The notes beneath the pieces were generated by a model. The model was not told the DNA's origin. It did not search any database and saw only the letters and a program-made list of their open reading frames with translations. This document shows positions 25,097-36,500 of a DNA stretch of 64,000 nt, piece after piece. The stretch lies in NCBI GenBank assembly GCA_030704615.1, contig CM060732.1, positions 122,001 to 186,000 of the forward strand, given 5' to 3'. A program made the translations under genes and the position numbers. The DNA comes from Takakia lepidozioides (Eukaryota; Streptophyta; Takakiopsida; Takakiales; Takakiaceae). Position 1 is the stretch's first letter, and each line of letters begins with the position of its first letter.

Positions 25097-26562
25097 AATC
25101 GCAAAAACAAAATAAAATAAAACGTGGGAACAGGGAACCAAACGAAACCAATTGAAAATAGTTTTTCCTTGTATTTGTTTCCATTTAAGGTCATATATTA
25201 TATTTACAGAGCCTGTTTGGCCATATCTTTGTCATATGAGCTTCGTTTGACGCAGTTTTTGGGGGGATACCTACAGATTGTGGAAATCTACATATTTTAG
25301 TTTTTTGGACTCTGCTAAAAATCTATGGAATGTTTTGAATGTGAGTGTGAGTGTGCTATGAAAGATCCACAATTCTGTTTCTAGAACCTGTTGTGGTCTA
25401 CATGAGAGACAAGTCTGTGGATGTCCTCCTTGTATGGCTGGGGGCAATGAGGACGTAATTGAAGGGCAGGTCTCTTCTCTTAGCCTGTGCACATAAGGAG
25501 ACAAGATTTATGTTTCTCAAGGAACTCAGACTGATTTGAGTGGAGAACAGTTGGACGAGTTGATTGCATACTGGGAGTCAGGCATTAGCAATAGACAAGA
25601 AACTGCCGTAGTTGGCGTTGAGGGCCTCAATATTGCTTTGGACAGTCAGAACTCTGTTGGAGCAAGCAGTTCTGCAGCTGTAGGTGAAATACCAAAGTGG
25701 GTGGAAGCTAGGCTTGGAACACAGCCAAAGACAACCCCGGGGACCAAGGTGTTCAGCCACAAGACCGTGATGTACTAGAGCAGAGGAGCAGGAGCTGCAC
25801 AAGTTTTTGCAATCAGACGTGGTTGCAGCCGGACACGCTCTGCACGAGGCAACCACGAACGGGGGTTCATTAACAACGAACAGTTTGTTCTTCTTGAAGG
25901 AGATGCAGTCATTCGCAACGAGGACACCCGCAACCGTCTCAAAGCTTTCGAGTTGAGAGACTGTCAGACCCTACCTTTATTTTCTTTAGTATTCAGTGAG
26001 CGGGAGATAAGGGAGTATTGTTTTGTCTCTACCTGGCAGAGAGAAGAGGAGGGTTGGTTAGAGCGAGCTACTGTAGCTTGGGATAAGGTTAGAGGCAGGT
26101 TTTTGGATATAGATATATCTCCCACACCTTACCATCATGCAGAGCGAGGCACTTTGAGAGAAGTCTGGCAGTTGATAGCATAGATCAGAATTAGATCTTG
26201 ATGGTCGGACCTCTATTCTTCCCCTCCATCTCTTTATTATTTTCATTACTTTGTACTTGTAGTTGCCAAAGCCTCTCTTGGTGGAGGCCAGTCAGTCCGG
26301 GGTTTTTGGGCTGGGGTATTCTGCAGGAGCAGCACTGCGGAGGGATTTTGGTGTGGGGGTGTTGATGTTTTGGTTTCTTGTGTTTGGATCCCACCCACAC
26401 TTGCATGCTTGACTGTGCGCCATGTTGGTTTTGTGTGGGCGCTTGCTTTCATAGGGATTAGGCCGGATTTGATCACCGGTCAATCCTAGAGTATGCTGTA
26501 GGTGGTGAGGCTGGAGTGATGACCAGCAAGACCACCAGTGTTTTTTCTATGGTGAGGCTGGG
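25097..26562 (+). other. Unrecognised region with an interrupted 216-codon frame
   Basis: One frame runs 25,536-26,183 with a single TAG at 25,776-25,778. The second half reads like real protein (YCFVSTWQREEEGWLERATV). I do not recognise it. It may be the 5' gag part of the chromovirus that follows, as it is on the same strand and just upstream, but no zinc knuckle or capsid motif proves this. At 26,505-26,575 a GTGAGGCTGGRGTGATGACC unit is duplicated. Confidence 0.3.
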
Positions 26563-26964
26563 TTGATGACCAGCCAGCGAGTTGTTACTATTGGATTTGG
26601 CAAGGACATGCCTGCACGAGGCGTAGCTGCCAGCCAACAGGTACAAGGGACTGCCCAACAGCGTGGTCAGGGGGGCAAGGTTGCCCAACCCAAATTCCAT
26701 GGAGCTTACATGGGGCCTCAGGTGCAGAGGCCAGTAGCTTTTTTTGCAGGCCAACAGCCACCAGGGGTGGTATGTTGGACGTGTGGAGGACCCCATGTCA
26801 AGAAAGATTGCCCAGAAAGTGGTAAAGGGCCGGCACAAGCGCAGCCTGCACAATTGCAGTGTGGGCATTGTGGCAAGTATGGGCATGGAGATGCCCAGTG
26901 TTATGACTTGCACCCTGAGTTGCGGCGAGGCCAGTTCCAAGGGAACAATGGTGACCGAGGGTGA
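26563..26964 (+). pseudogene. Gag zinc-knuckle segment of a gypsy element
   Basis: The frame encodes two CX2CX4HX4C knuckles: CWTCGGPHVKKDC and CGHCGKYGHGDAQC, about 20 residues apart, after a Gln/Gly/Pro-rich stretch. Two tandem CCHC knuckles are usual for Gag of plant Ty3/gypsy elements, where they bind the element RNA. The frame has no complete capsid part upstream. It precedes protease and integrase remnants on the same strand. Confidence 0.8.
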
Positions 26965-27760
26965 GGTGGAGCACCTCAGAGAGGACAAGGTACTCAGGCA
27001 CGAGGTGCAGGACGAGAGCAAACACAGTATGGCCAAGGACGTGGAGGTCAGGGCGTTGACCAAGGCATGGCCAACCGGCTTCAGCAGTTAGAGTAAAGGT
27101 TTGCTGCCATGGCCACAACTCAGGTGGTACCAGCTCCAAGACCTGAGGGTCCACCTCCTATTCCTCCTCAACAACGTCATCATAACGGATGAGACATGGG
27201 AGGCATAGGATTTATGTGTGGGGCAGCACTACCATTAGTGCAGGTGGAGTCTGCTGCAGCCGTCACTCGAGGAGCAACACGAGTTCCTGAGCCACGAGGT
27301 GCAGAGGTGGAGTTGGATCCGCAGCGTGGGGAGGCAAGCCGTCAGGCTAGGTTGCCTCAATCATTCATCTTGGCGGAGACAGTGTCGACGACATCCATGG
27401 CACCTAATTCTCGCCCTACGGATACCGAGGCGGAGGTTATTGTGCCATTGGGAAGAGCTACACGTGTAGCACTGACACATGCTGCCAAGGCTAGTGCAGC
27501 TAGCCACCTTTGTGTGTCAGGCCCCACTATTCTTGGCAACCATGATTGCGACGCCGGGGGTAAGACCAGCTGCAGTGTTCAGACTAGCAGCAACACTCTG
27601 TGAGAGTGGGGAGGTCACTTCATCTTCTGTCGAGTTAGTGGAAGGTGTAATGGCAGAGGGATCCTCGGATTTGAGGGTCAAGACTGCCACGGCTGTGCCA
27701 TGACAAGCTGCAGCTGCCAGGTTGACGGAGCTGCCAGCTAGGCCAGCCTTTGAGCGAGCC

Positions 27761-27874
27761 ATGGTGACACCTGAAGTTGTCTTGTTAGACAACCAGGATG
27801 AGATTTTCTCTTTGAGTGGACCGGCAAGCAAGAGGTACCGGCCACTGCGGGTCTTGTTGGACTCGGGAGCTTAG
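27761..27874 (+). pseudogene. Aspartic protease remnant of the gypsy element
   Basis: The frame ends KRYRPLRVLLDSGA then a stop at 27,872-27,874. LLDSGA is the catalytic D(S/T)GA of retroviral-type proteases. Instead of the rest of the protease, RT and RNase H, the sequence passes within a few codons into the integrase linker (LATQRARLV, then HAHEELGHFG), so several kilobases have been deleted in between. Confidence 0.7.
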
Positions 27875-27894
27875 CAACACAGCGGGCACGGTTA

Positions 27895-28473
27895 GTGCGG
27901 CATGCCCATGAGGAGTTGGGGCATTTTGGGGTACGACGCACTCATAATCTACTGCAGGGGCAGTATTGGTGGCGTGGTATGCACACAGAGGTGCAACAAT
28001 TTGTGGCTAGGTGCATGGTGTGTGACAGGGTGCGTGCTTCATTCAACTCCCCTACATCACAATTGCACCCTCTTCCGATCATGGGATTGGGCTACAGGTG
28101 GAGTCTTGACTTCGCAAGGCCGTTGCCATTGACCATGCGCCACAACAAGTACGTGTTGGTGATGGTGGAGCACTTTTCCAAGTGGATCGAGTTGGTTCCA
28201 TTGCCTGATAAGGCTAGTGAGGGAGCTGCGTATGCATTCTTGGATTGTGTATTTAGCCGATTCGGTGCTCCAGCTGAGGTAGTCACGGACCAAGGGAGAG
28301 AGTTCTTGGGGGAGTTTCAGGAGTTGTGTGACAAGGCTTTGGTAGACCACCGCACCACTTCTCGGGATCATCCTGAGGCCGATGGCTTGGCAGAGAGGGT
28401 TGTTCAGACAGTGAAGAGGGGTTTGCGCAAATGTGGCTTGCAGAAAGGACACCTAGGAGATTGGGACCTTTAG
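27895..28473 (+). pseudogene. Gypsy integrase, zinc and catalytic domains
   Basis: A 192-codon open stretch with the HHCC zinc domain (HEELGH ... CMVCDR) and a complete D,D,E triad: SLDFARPLP, VTDQGREFLG and DGLAERVV. The second Asp and the Glu are about 35 residues apart, as in active integrases. It ends at a stop after GDWDL, and the expected continuation lies in a different frame, so the element is frameshifted here. No ATG is needed because integrase is normally made as part of a polyprotein. Confidence 0.9.
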
Positions 28474-29171
28474 GAGCACTTGGATGTGACAGAGTTCTGT
28501 TATATAACACAAAACACTCTGCAACGGGAGTTTCCCCTTTCGTATTGGTCTATGGAAAAGCGCCTTTGGTGTCGACAAGTTGGGCCGCCCAAGACGTTGA
28601 GGAACCGGCAGCAGCAGCGGTGCTGGAAGAACGCGAGCGTTTGTTGAAGCTCGCGAAGTACAACATTGTCAAAGCTAGGAAACGGTACGAACGGCAAGCA
28701 AATCCGAAGCGGAGGGAGGTTAAGTTTGAGGCAGGCACAGAGGTCTGGTTGAACATCAAGAATTTCCGACTACCTCCGGAAGTGAGTCCGAAGTTCGTAC
28801 CTTCGTATACGGGACCCTTTCGCATCCGGAAGGTTATGAATGAGGATGTGTATGAATTGGAGCTGCCGGCAAACAGCAAGGTGCATCCGGTATTCCAGGT
28901 CTCCCTTTTGAAGCCTTGCTTCAAAGATGAAGCGCGTCCGAATCGGCATCAAGTGTTGCGTCCGCCACCTGTGCTGTTGGATCATGAAAATGAACCTGAG
29001 TACGAGGTGGAGGCAGTGCTTAAGTCGAAGAATCAAAAAACGGAGTATCTCGTGAAATGGAAGGGCTATCATCATGTGGAGACATCTTGGGTGCGTGCCT
29101 CAGAAATGGGAAACGCATCCGATGCGGTTGCAGCTTTCGAAGGGCGACCTCAAAAGCGGAAGAAGCGTTGA
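28474..29171 (+). pseudogene. Integrase C-terminus with GPY/F and chromodomain
   Basis: The frame continues the integrase with the NTKHSATGVSPF region, a basic helix, the GPY/F-like PSYTGPFRIRK, HPVFQVSLLKP, and a C-terminal chromodomain (YEVEAVLKSKN, YLVKWKGYHHVETSW). Chromodomains mark chromoviruses, the plant gypsy lineage that targets heterochromatin. The stretch is open to a natural stop at 29,169-29,171. A purine tract GTGGGGGAGG follows at about 29,196 and may be the polypurine tract before the 3' LTR. Confidence 0.9.
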
Positions 29172-30853
29172 TGGGGACATCAACCTTGGATCGTGGGGGA
29201 GGAAATGCATGCTTAGCCCGACTTAGCTAGCTCAAGAATCCGATTGCAAAAACTTGTATTGTACAAATTTTGTTATAAATGAAATGGTTTCCAAATGTTG
29301 TGCGTCCTATTTTGTTTGGAATGGTGATGCATGGTATGGTCGGCTAATGTGTAGAATGCATGCTAGCTTACAAAAGTGGGAGAGGTAAATTGGATTAATC
29401 GTGTGTTTGCGTAGTGCCGAAATTGGGTGATTCCCATCCAAGGGGCACAGAAACTTGCGCCTTCTTTGGGAGTTCACGTGCTAGTGCATACCTGGCGCGT
29501 GCGTGTACTATAATTGCGCTACCGAGGGGGTTGCCTTGTAGTGCGGGCTAACACGGAAGCTACGTGCTTCCGTTCACGTACTATAATCGTGTAGCCTCAG
29601 GACGAAATCGTAGTGCGGCTTCGGCGTGTTCCCGTACCTCAGGCCAACATTCCAAGGCGGACCCAATTGTAGTGATTGGGGCGCACGGTTGGTTCAAGGT
29701 TATCTTCCTAGTCAAAAAGGGGTTCAAGGTGAACCCTTGCCCAAGGTGATGCCAAAAGCGACATCATGAGCGGTCGCAAGCAATGTTGTTGCAGTAAGGC
29801 GATTCGATCCTTGGGGAGGATCGTTCCTTGGCCTTGAAGTGGGCCAAGAAGAGTGCACTGGGAGGATCTTGAGAAGTTCCACCCTTGGCCGGGACTTGGA
29901 GGAAGTCGACCGAACTAGCTAGTGGAGAGTAGAGTCAAGTGGGGGTTTGGTTCTTTGCATGGGACGCCATGGTATGGAAACAAACTCCTTGATGTGGGAC
30001 ACCACAACTTGGATGTTTGTTTCTACAAAATGGACAAGTCGATGAGGACATCGACTCCCTGTTAGTAGGGGTGTGTGTTGCGGCCCTTTGCCTTCAGGGC
30101 AGGGGGTCGGGACGTAGGAGGGGCTGCCCCTGTGGTGGGGGCAGTGGCAGCGATAGGTACGGGGGGCTGAAGCACCCTTGAGTGCCCAAGGCGCTCAAGG
30201 AGGCGGAGACGCTCACTAGGTGGAGCCCCGCACACCGGGTTGCGGTGGGGGTGGCTCCACAAGGGGTGGTGGTAGCTTAGCGGGACTTAGTGGGGGTGGC
30301 ATAGGACTCACCATGGGGCGGAGACCTTGTGGTGGGAGTCATGGGGAGTCTTGGGACTCATCACTGTCCAATGGGGCCGTGGTGGGTGGGCCAAGACTCA
30401 CCGCGACTCATCACCGGGAGTCGAGGGTCTTCGTGGTGGTTCGCCATAAAATGGCAGGGTTGTTTGTGAAACCCCCGCGGACAATCATAGAAGTATATAT
30501 ATGGAGTAGTAACCCCGAGAACGGTGCAAGCACGTTGATGACCAAAAACTAGTGAGTAAGCGAGCGAGCCAGAAAGCGACCAAGGAGTGGGGAGCTATTC
30601 CGGACGTCCATCTACCAAAGGGAATTTCCACTAGGCCCAAATTGGTGGGGGGTCTTTTGGAAGAGTAAAGGGGGACCGTTATGTCCCGGTGAGCAGCCGA
30701 AGCTCCAAGTTGGCCCGGCAGCCAAGTTGGGAGTTAGCCGCGCGCATCAAAGCGAGTAACTATGACTTGAATGGGAGCTTACCGAAGTGAGGTGCGCAAC
30801 ACCTGGAGGAGGAAAGGAAGGATTCAAATGGAGTTGTAGTCGAAAGTATTGTT
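29172..30853. other. Probable LTR-derived non-coding DNA
   Basis: It follows the chromovirus and shows two similar contexts: GGGGACATCAACC then GTGGGGGAGG (29,173-29,206), and GAGGACATCGACT then AGGGGTGTGTGTTGCGGCCC (30,042-30,085). The latter looks like a polypurine tract followed by an LTR start (TGTTGCGGCCC). AATGAAATGG near 29,278 and a TATATATATGG near 30,494 may be LTR signals. I could not find the matching 5' LTR. Confidence 0.35.
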
Positions 30854-33681
30854 GTGCTCCACGATGATTTCGGCGACGGCAGGGAATGGCGAGTTTCACC
30901 ATCGGACAGCGTCATATATAGGGCTGTTGGGGACTTCATTTGCCTGCCAAATGTGCTTTCTATCCTGGCGCCTTCCACGAAACAATCCGCAAATCAGAGA
31001 GTGGGTACCTCAAAGAGAAAACTCCGCAACGAAGTTAATCCAGAGCCGACCCCATCAATGAAGATGAGTGAGAACCGGGTTGTTCACAATCTGTCCGACT
31101 CAGACGAGGTCATGGAAGTTCCAAGATCATCTTGGAAATCAGGCAAGTCCTCAATGGATATCAGCGGACGAGGGAGTCATATTCCCAGCACGAGCTTAGC
31201 AACTCGATCCATTCTTGATATTCTGCGAGGGCTTCACATGGAGGGACACCGCTTGGAGCTAGCTGGGCTGGACTACAGCAAGTTTGCAATTAAATCCGTG
31301 ACATGCCTTCCCGCAGATGTTGATAGCAATATCTTATTTGAGTTCCCTCCTGGAACGGACTATTCGAGGGCGTCCAGAATGTTGACAGATATGGATAGGA
31401 AACATGACGGTCATCCTTGGTGCGTCACCAAAACCACCAGCATGAAGATGCTCGATGGTGTGCGGGTGCGTTACGTTGTGTATGCGGGCCCGCGGTGTTT
31501 CTCCCCAACTTGCTTCCACTTTAAATCCAGAGGTCATAGGAACGAGACGGATTGGACAAGCACAGCTCATCAACCATTTCGAGGTCAGGAAAATGTTCCA
31601 AACTCCACATTTAAGTGTGCGCATTGCAAAGAACCACCACATTGCATGTATATTTGTAATGTCAAGCAGTTCTATGTGTTGCACCGTTTCTCTAACCTCA
31701 CACGAGCTTGCATACACGTTGGTGTGCATTGTCACAAATTGGCAAGGGGGAACTTGCGGGAGGCTGCCCACGAGGCAGAGCAGCTCATTCAGGAGGAGGT
31801 TAAGTTGAGACCTGGTGCCAAACCCAAACAGATACAGCTGCAGGCCGCCCATAAGATGGCATTGGCCAGAATTATGTCAGAAGATGGCTCTGACAGAGTT
31901 CCTCTCGATGAGAAGGAAATGGAGGCATTGCTGGAGTCAGTGTCCCACGTCTGTTCACCGAATGTCTGAAACCACATTGTCTCCTGCAAACAGAGAATTG
32001 GGTGAGGCTCGGATATGCACTCCATTCTGGAGGTGAAGCGACGATGTGGATATGACTACATTCATGGAAGTAGGTTTCCAGGACAAAGGACTGAGGCAGA
32101 TCGTTGTTTCGTATTCAAAAGTCCACGTGTGGGCCTGGCAGCGGCGTGGAACTGGTCCATCGGATGACGAGTGGGGACTTATCAAACAGTTGGGTCATGT
32201 TCGACCATATCAAACGAATTACAAATCATCAGTGGGTGACAATGGGTGCACATGTCTACGACACTCACTGCAGGATGCTAATGACAATTGCTATTTGTGA
32301 GATGAAAGGGGAGGACACACAATCAGAGATATTTCTTTGGCAGGGAATAAACGAACAGATGCCCCCGCCCAATTTCCGTGGTTTCATGGCGGACAACGCA
32401 CAAGCAAATTAGGCTGCCATCCGAAGGGTGTACGGGGAAGACCCCAATGTTCCGATGGAAGGCAATGAGAGATCTTGTGGGTTCCATTTTCTGCAGAGCT
32501 TGTCGCAGTACACAATCAGGCTCGTGGCGCCAGATTTCAGAGAGGAGCATCGTTCCATGTGTCTTGTGTGGAAGCGTGCTCCCACCTTGCATGATACAGA
32601 GACACAGTTTGCATGTATACGGGCTTGGTGGACAACGTCAGGTGCTGTAAAGAAATTAGACGAGGGAGCAGTGGTCAGTTGGCTAGCATGGTGGCATTAT
32701 CGTTAAATCCTCCAGTTCGGCGACTATATGCGGGAGGTGAGTTGGACGAATTCGCGTCCCGTTGAATATTATGCTAGTCATTATTTGTAACTTGCTTGTA
32801 ACCTCAGTATGTGCATGAGCAGGAAATGTGTCTGGACTCCGACACCGACATGCCGACAACAAACATGGCCGAATCGGTACATTCTTCCTGGGGTGCCTCC
32901 TATGCGGCGCATCTGGTGGATATCGTCACTGCCACAATGGAGGACATTGTGAGGTCAATTATGCAGGAAATGTTGATGTAGACTGCCTCTAGATCGAAGA
33001 ATCCTTGGAAGTGGGCGGCAGCCTTGCGAGAGGGCCTTTGAGACACGTCATTGCTTCAAAGAGGCCAACACTTGGAAGGAGATGTTCACACCCGTCTAGT
33101 GAGACGAAGACTTGACGAGGCACCTGGCGGAGAAGAGGATTCCTGGCGAGCTGACAAGAATATTCGCACGCTCCCTCGTGGTCCCGTGATGTTGCCCGAG
33201 GAGGTCTCGTCGAGCACCGCAAGTCCTGCACGCTCAAGATCGCCATCTCCTTTGAGCACAGGGCACGTGCCCAAGGAACGTAACGAGCCATCTGTAGTAA
33301 CGCATTACAACATACTGGAGACAAGAATGTCAGAGTCACAGTGGAGAATTGCAAAGACATTGCCGGCATTTCGAGGGAAGTGCTGCGCCATCCGGGTGGA
33401 TACGAGAGCACGCTGACGAGGAGGTCTCGTCGTGCACCGCAAGTCCTGCACGTTCAAGATCGTCATCTCCTACAATCGGAGTGGAGCCGACCTGCAATTG
33501 TACGGACTTCTCGTTGATGGAAGCAAAGAAGGGGACAAAGTATTATCCGTGCAAGCATCTGTATTACATTTACCTGAAGAGGTTGAGGATGAACTTGACT
33601 ATTGATGACTTTGTTCATGCACCAGCGTTGAGCGTGAACGAGCTACACAAACTCCTCCGCTGGGATTCCAGAAATCATTGA
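30854..33681 (+). mobile_element. Degenerate MULE-type transposase with SWIM finger
   Basis: A long open frame (30,854-31,969) carries an N-terminal region ending with a Cys/His-rich part (CAHCKEPPHC) and an acidic C-terminus. In shifted frames follow DMTTFMEVGFQD (about 32,049), FMADNAQAN with an in-frame TAG at 32,410, then EGNERSCGFHFLQSLSQYT. These resemble the DDE core of a Mutator-like transposase family of seed-free plants. Next comes TTNMAESVHSSW (about 32,860) and finally CxC...CxH, CNCTDFS and YYPCKH at 33,492-33,558, a SWIM zinc finger before the end at 33,681. An in-frame motif EEVSS(S/C)TASPARSRS occurs twice (about 33,198 and 33,419), from a 50-bp direct duplication. Frameshifts and stops make it inactive. 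Terminal repeats were not found. The family assignment rests on motif order. Confidence 0.72.
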
Positions 33682-33794
33682 TGGGGCAAAGGGAATCCAC
33701 CATATGGATATTTGCAATTGCATTTTTATGCTTTAGACTTTGTTGTGCAGTGTAATGAAATGCACCCCAAAACTCCAGGAATGAGACAGACAAT

Positions 33795-34507
33795 ATTAAA
33801 GTAATCTCTTTTAAAGACTATGGACTTTTGGATATCCGTTGACGTCCAGTGGCAATTCAATGTCGAAACAGATCCCATAATAAGATGGCGGCAGAAATTT
33901 TTTGCAGATCTTCCAGAAAACTGAGTTCCAACAGTAGCAGTTGTGGGGGCCATTTCTGGATAAATGGCGCCAAATTTCTCTATTGTGGGCCGAAAACTGG
34001 CTAAGTCCCAACATGTACGGGAACGATGTCTGGAAAAATGGCGCCGAATTTCCAGTTACATGGCCCAAAACTGCCCAACATCTGTGCAATCCCCGACACC
34101 ATCTACCAAAATTCGGCGCCACATCTCCAAATTTTGGGGGTAACACACCTGGCATGTTGGGACCTATAGCCGCGAAATTCGGCACCATTTTTCGCCGGAG
34201 GCACCAATTACCGTGAAATACGACGCAGTTTTCTTCGGTTTCGGAACCTATTACTGCGAAATTTGGCGCCATTTTTGCAGATGTCGCTCGGAATTTCATG
34301 AGCGGAAGAGGAAATATCATGAGCACGGCTCCCAAAACTACAATTTCAGCTTCAAACAATGAATATTATATTAGTTTTGTTCTGACACATTCCATTAAAA
34401 TAATGTTTTTAATGTTTTTATTTCCAAAATTTGTACTTCTGCTCATGAAAACCGATTGTCTTACTACTCCGCTTATGCCGCTCATGCTCATGAAATAGCT
34501 AACCTCC
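33795..34507 (-). repeat. ~0.7-kb unclassified repeat, copy B
   Basis: Reverse complement of copy A (24,394-25,096), similar throughout with small substitutions. The pair brackets 8.7 kb that contains the chromovirus and MULE relics. The flank beyond the GAGGTTAG end differs from that of copy A, showing that these are separate insertions or the ends of an inverted duplication. Confidence 0.7.
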
Positions 34508-34660
34508 TTCCCCACCTCCACCAGAAAGTCGGCACCAAGGGCGGGATCAGCAATGGCCACGTACTTCACCATCCGCGACTTGTACTTGACGCGAGCCTTC
34601 GCCTCCGCACCTTTCAGATACGATGCACCCAGGTTGGTTTTTCTGTTGGTTTCTTGGCCC
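34508..34660 (-). other. Possible gene fragment, unidentified
   Basis: On the minus strand, directly next to repeat copy B, the frame reads NLGASYLKGAEAKARVKYKS followed by MVKYVAIADPALG and DFLVEVGK. It looks like an exon of a conserved protein because codon use is GC-rich compared with surrounding DNA, but I cannot name it. The repeat B junction cuts its 3' end. Confidence 0.3.
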
Positions 34661-35154
34661 CTATTTGTTTCAGCTCTCTCATAAGAAGTAGGCTCACTAG
34701 AGTGGGATGAGACTTGTATCACAAAGTTCTGTCTTTCTCTGCCCCCCTTTTGCATGCAAATGAATGTAAGCTATCAAGTAGGCAGTGGAAGAACGATTGG
34801 ATCTCTGACCTCGTACCTATTGAAGATGGAACTGGTGACGTAGAGGCAGTGGTCTGGTCTAGAGACCTACCAAAGTCGTAGCACATTTGTCTACATCTTG
34901 GTGGTGGTGTCTACGATCACCTGAACTCATGCTCTGGGTCATGTCAAGAATCGGTTTGAATTTAAGGTTGTTGGGGAAGAGATGGCCGGATTTCAAGCTC
35001 CAGATTACCTATGATTCCTTGTGGAAGGATAGCTACAAGAAACCTGTGCATGGGTAGATGGTCAACTGGAAGCCGCAGCAGCAGTGGCACAATTGATAAA
35101 ATCAGGCACTGCTACTCAAGGCACCTTCTTCAACACATTTCACCCTGCTTTCCC
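34661..35154. other. No gene recognised
   Basis: No motif-bearing frame was seen. It may include decayed 5' sequence of the PPR pseudogene that follows. Confidence 0.35.
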
Positions 35155-36500
35155 CTCTTGTCAAAATCGGCCCTAAAATGAGATCCATGCTGACATCATC
35201 AAAGCTGGAATCAACGTGGATGACAGCCTTGTTAACATGTATGCTAAATGTGGAGCATTGATGGTGCTCGTCAAGTGTTTGACAATATGTCTGAACGAGG
35301 TGTGGGTTCCTGGAGTGAGATGATTGCAGGATATGCTCAGCATGGGTTTGGTAAGGAAGATTTTGAGATTTATGAGCAAATGCTAGGAAGACCCCTGATT
35401 CGGTCACCTTCATTTGCATTCTCAATGCATGTGCCCTAGAAAAGGGCAAAAGGGTTTATGCTGACATTATCAAAACTGGAACTGGGTCATATATTAATTT
35501 GGAGAATACCTTAGTGAACATGTATGCTAAATGCGGGAGCCTGAAGGATGCGTGCCAAGTGTTTGGCAACATGGCTGAACGAGATTTGGTCTCATGGAAC
35601 ACAATGATTGCAGGATATGCTCAGCATGGTTTCAGTAAGGAGGCTTTCGAGATGTATGAGAAAATGCGAGGGGAAGGGCTGATGCCTGACAAGGTCACAG
35701 TCATCTCCGTACTCAATGCTTGTACCAGCCTGGCAGCCCTGGGAAAGGGAAAAGAGGTGTACGCTGACATTATAGAAGCTGGAATTGCATCAGATATCAT
35801 TCTCGAGACTGCGCTTGTGAACATGTATGCCAAGTGCGAACGAGATTTGGTCTCATGGAATGCGATGATTGCAGGATATGCCCAGTATGGGGTAGGGAGG
35901 CTGTGCAACTATTTGAACACATGAGACTGGAGGACTTGAAGAAAAATGGTATCACCTTTATATGTGTTTTGTCTGCATGTAGCCATGTGGACCTAGTGGA
36001 TGAAGGCTTTCACCACTTTGTTTCCAAGACCATGGTCTCACTCCTACCCTGGAGCACTTTGGCTGCATGGTGGACCTTCTTGGCCGTGCAGGGCGATTGG
36101 ATGAGGCAGAGGACTTCATTAGTAAGATGCCAATTAAACCAGATGCTACGGTGTGGGGTGCCTGGCTTGGTGCATGTAGAATTCATGGCAATGTGGAGCT
36201 AGCAGACCGTGCAGCGACATGAATTCTCAAGTGCGATCCACAACACAAGTTTGCAACTTATGTGCTCCTATCAAACATCTATGTTGCAGCTGGTAGGTGG
36301 GCTGACACAGCAAAGGTCAGAAAAATAGAGAGGTGTAGGAAAGGAGTTAGAGCGCAGCTGTATTGAGGTGGACAACCGGGTGCATACCTTTGTTGCAGAA
36401 GACAAACTGCATCCACAAATGGGGAAATCCGTGCTGAGCTGAAGAGACTCTCTGAGTAGATGGAGAAAACCGGGTACATGCCGGACCGGACATTCGTTTT
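35155..36500 (+). pseudogene. PPR gene relic with E/DYW-like tail
   Basis: Pentatricopeptide repeats of the PLS type run through three frames: LVNMYAKCG, ARQVFDNMSERGVGSWSEMI (35,248 on), then LVNMYAKCGSLKDACQVF, DLVSWNTMIAGYAQHG and PDKVTVISVLNACTSLAALG (35,499-35,924), and [19 protein letters not shown] (about 35,965). After another shift the E-domain-like [17 protein letters not shown] and [10 protein letters not shown], then VLLSNIYVAAGRWAD, are readable in different frames to about 36,330, and VDNRVHTFVAEDK near 36,370. Such proteins edit or process organellar RNA. At least four frameshifts and a collapsed repeat (MYAKC joined to ERDLVSW near 35,835) show that it is dead. No catalytic HxE...CxxC deaminase core was found. 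Confidence 0.88.

Noticed and set aside
31334-31852. 172-codon minus-strand frame
   Set aside because: Lies opposite the MULE transposase frame, which has the recognisable Cys/His and helix motifs; the antisense frame has none.
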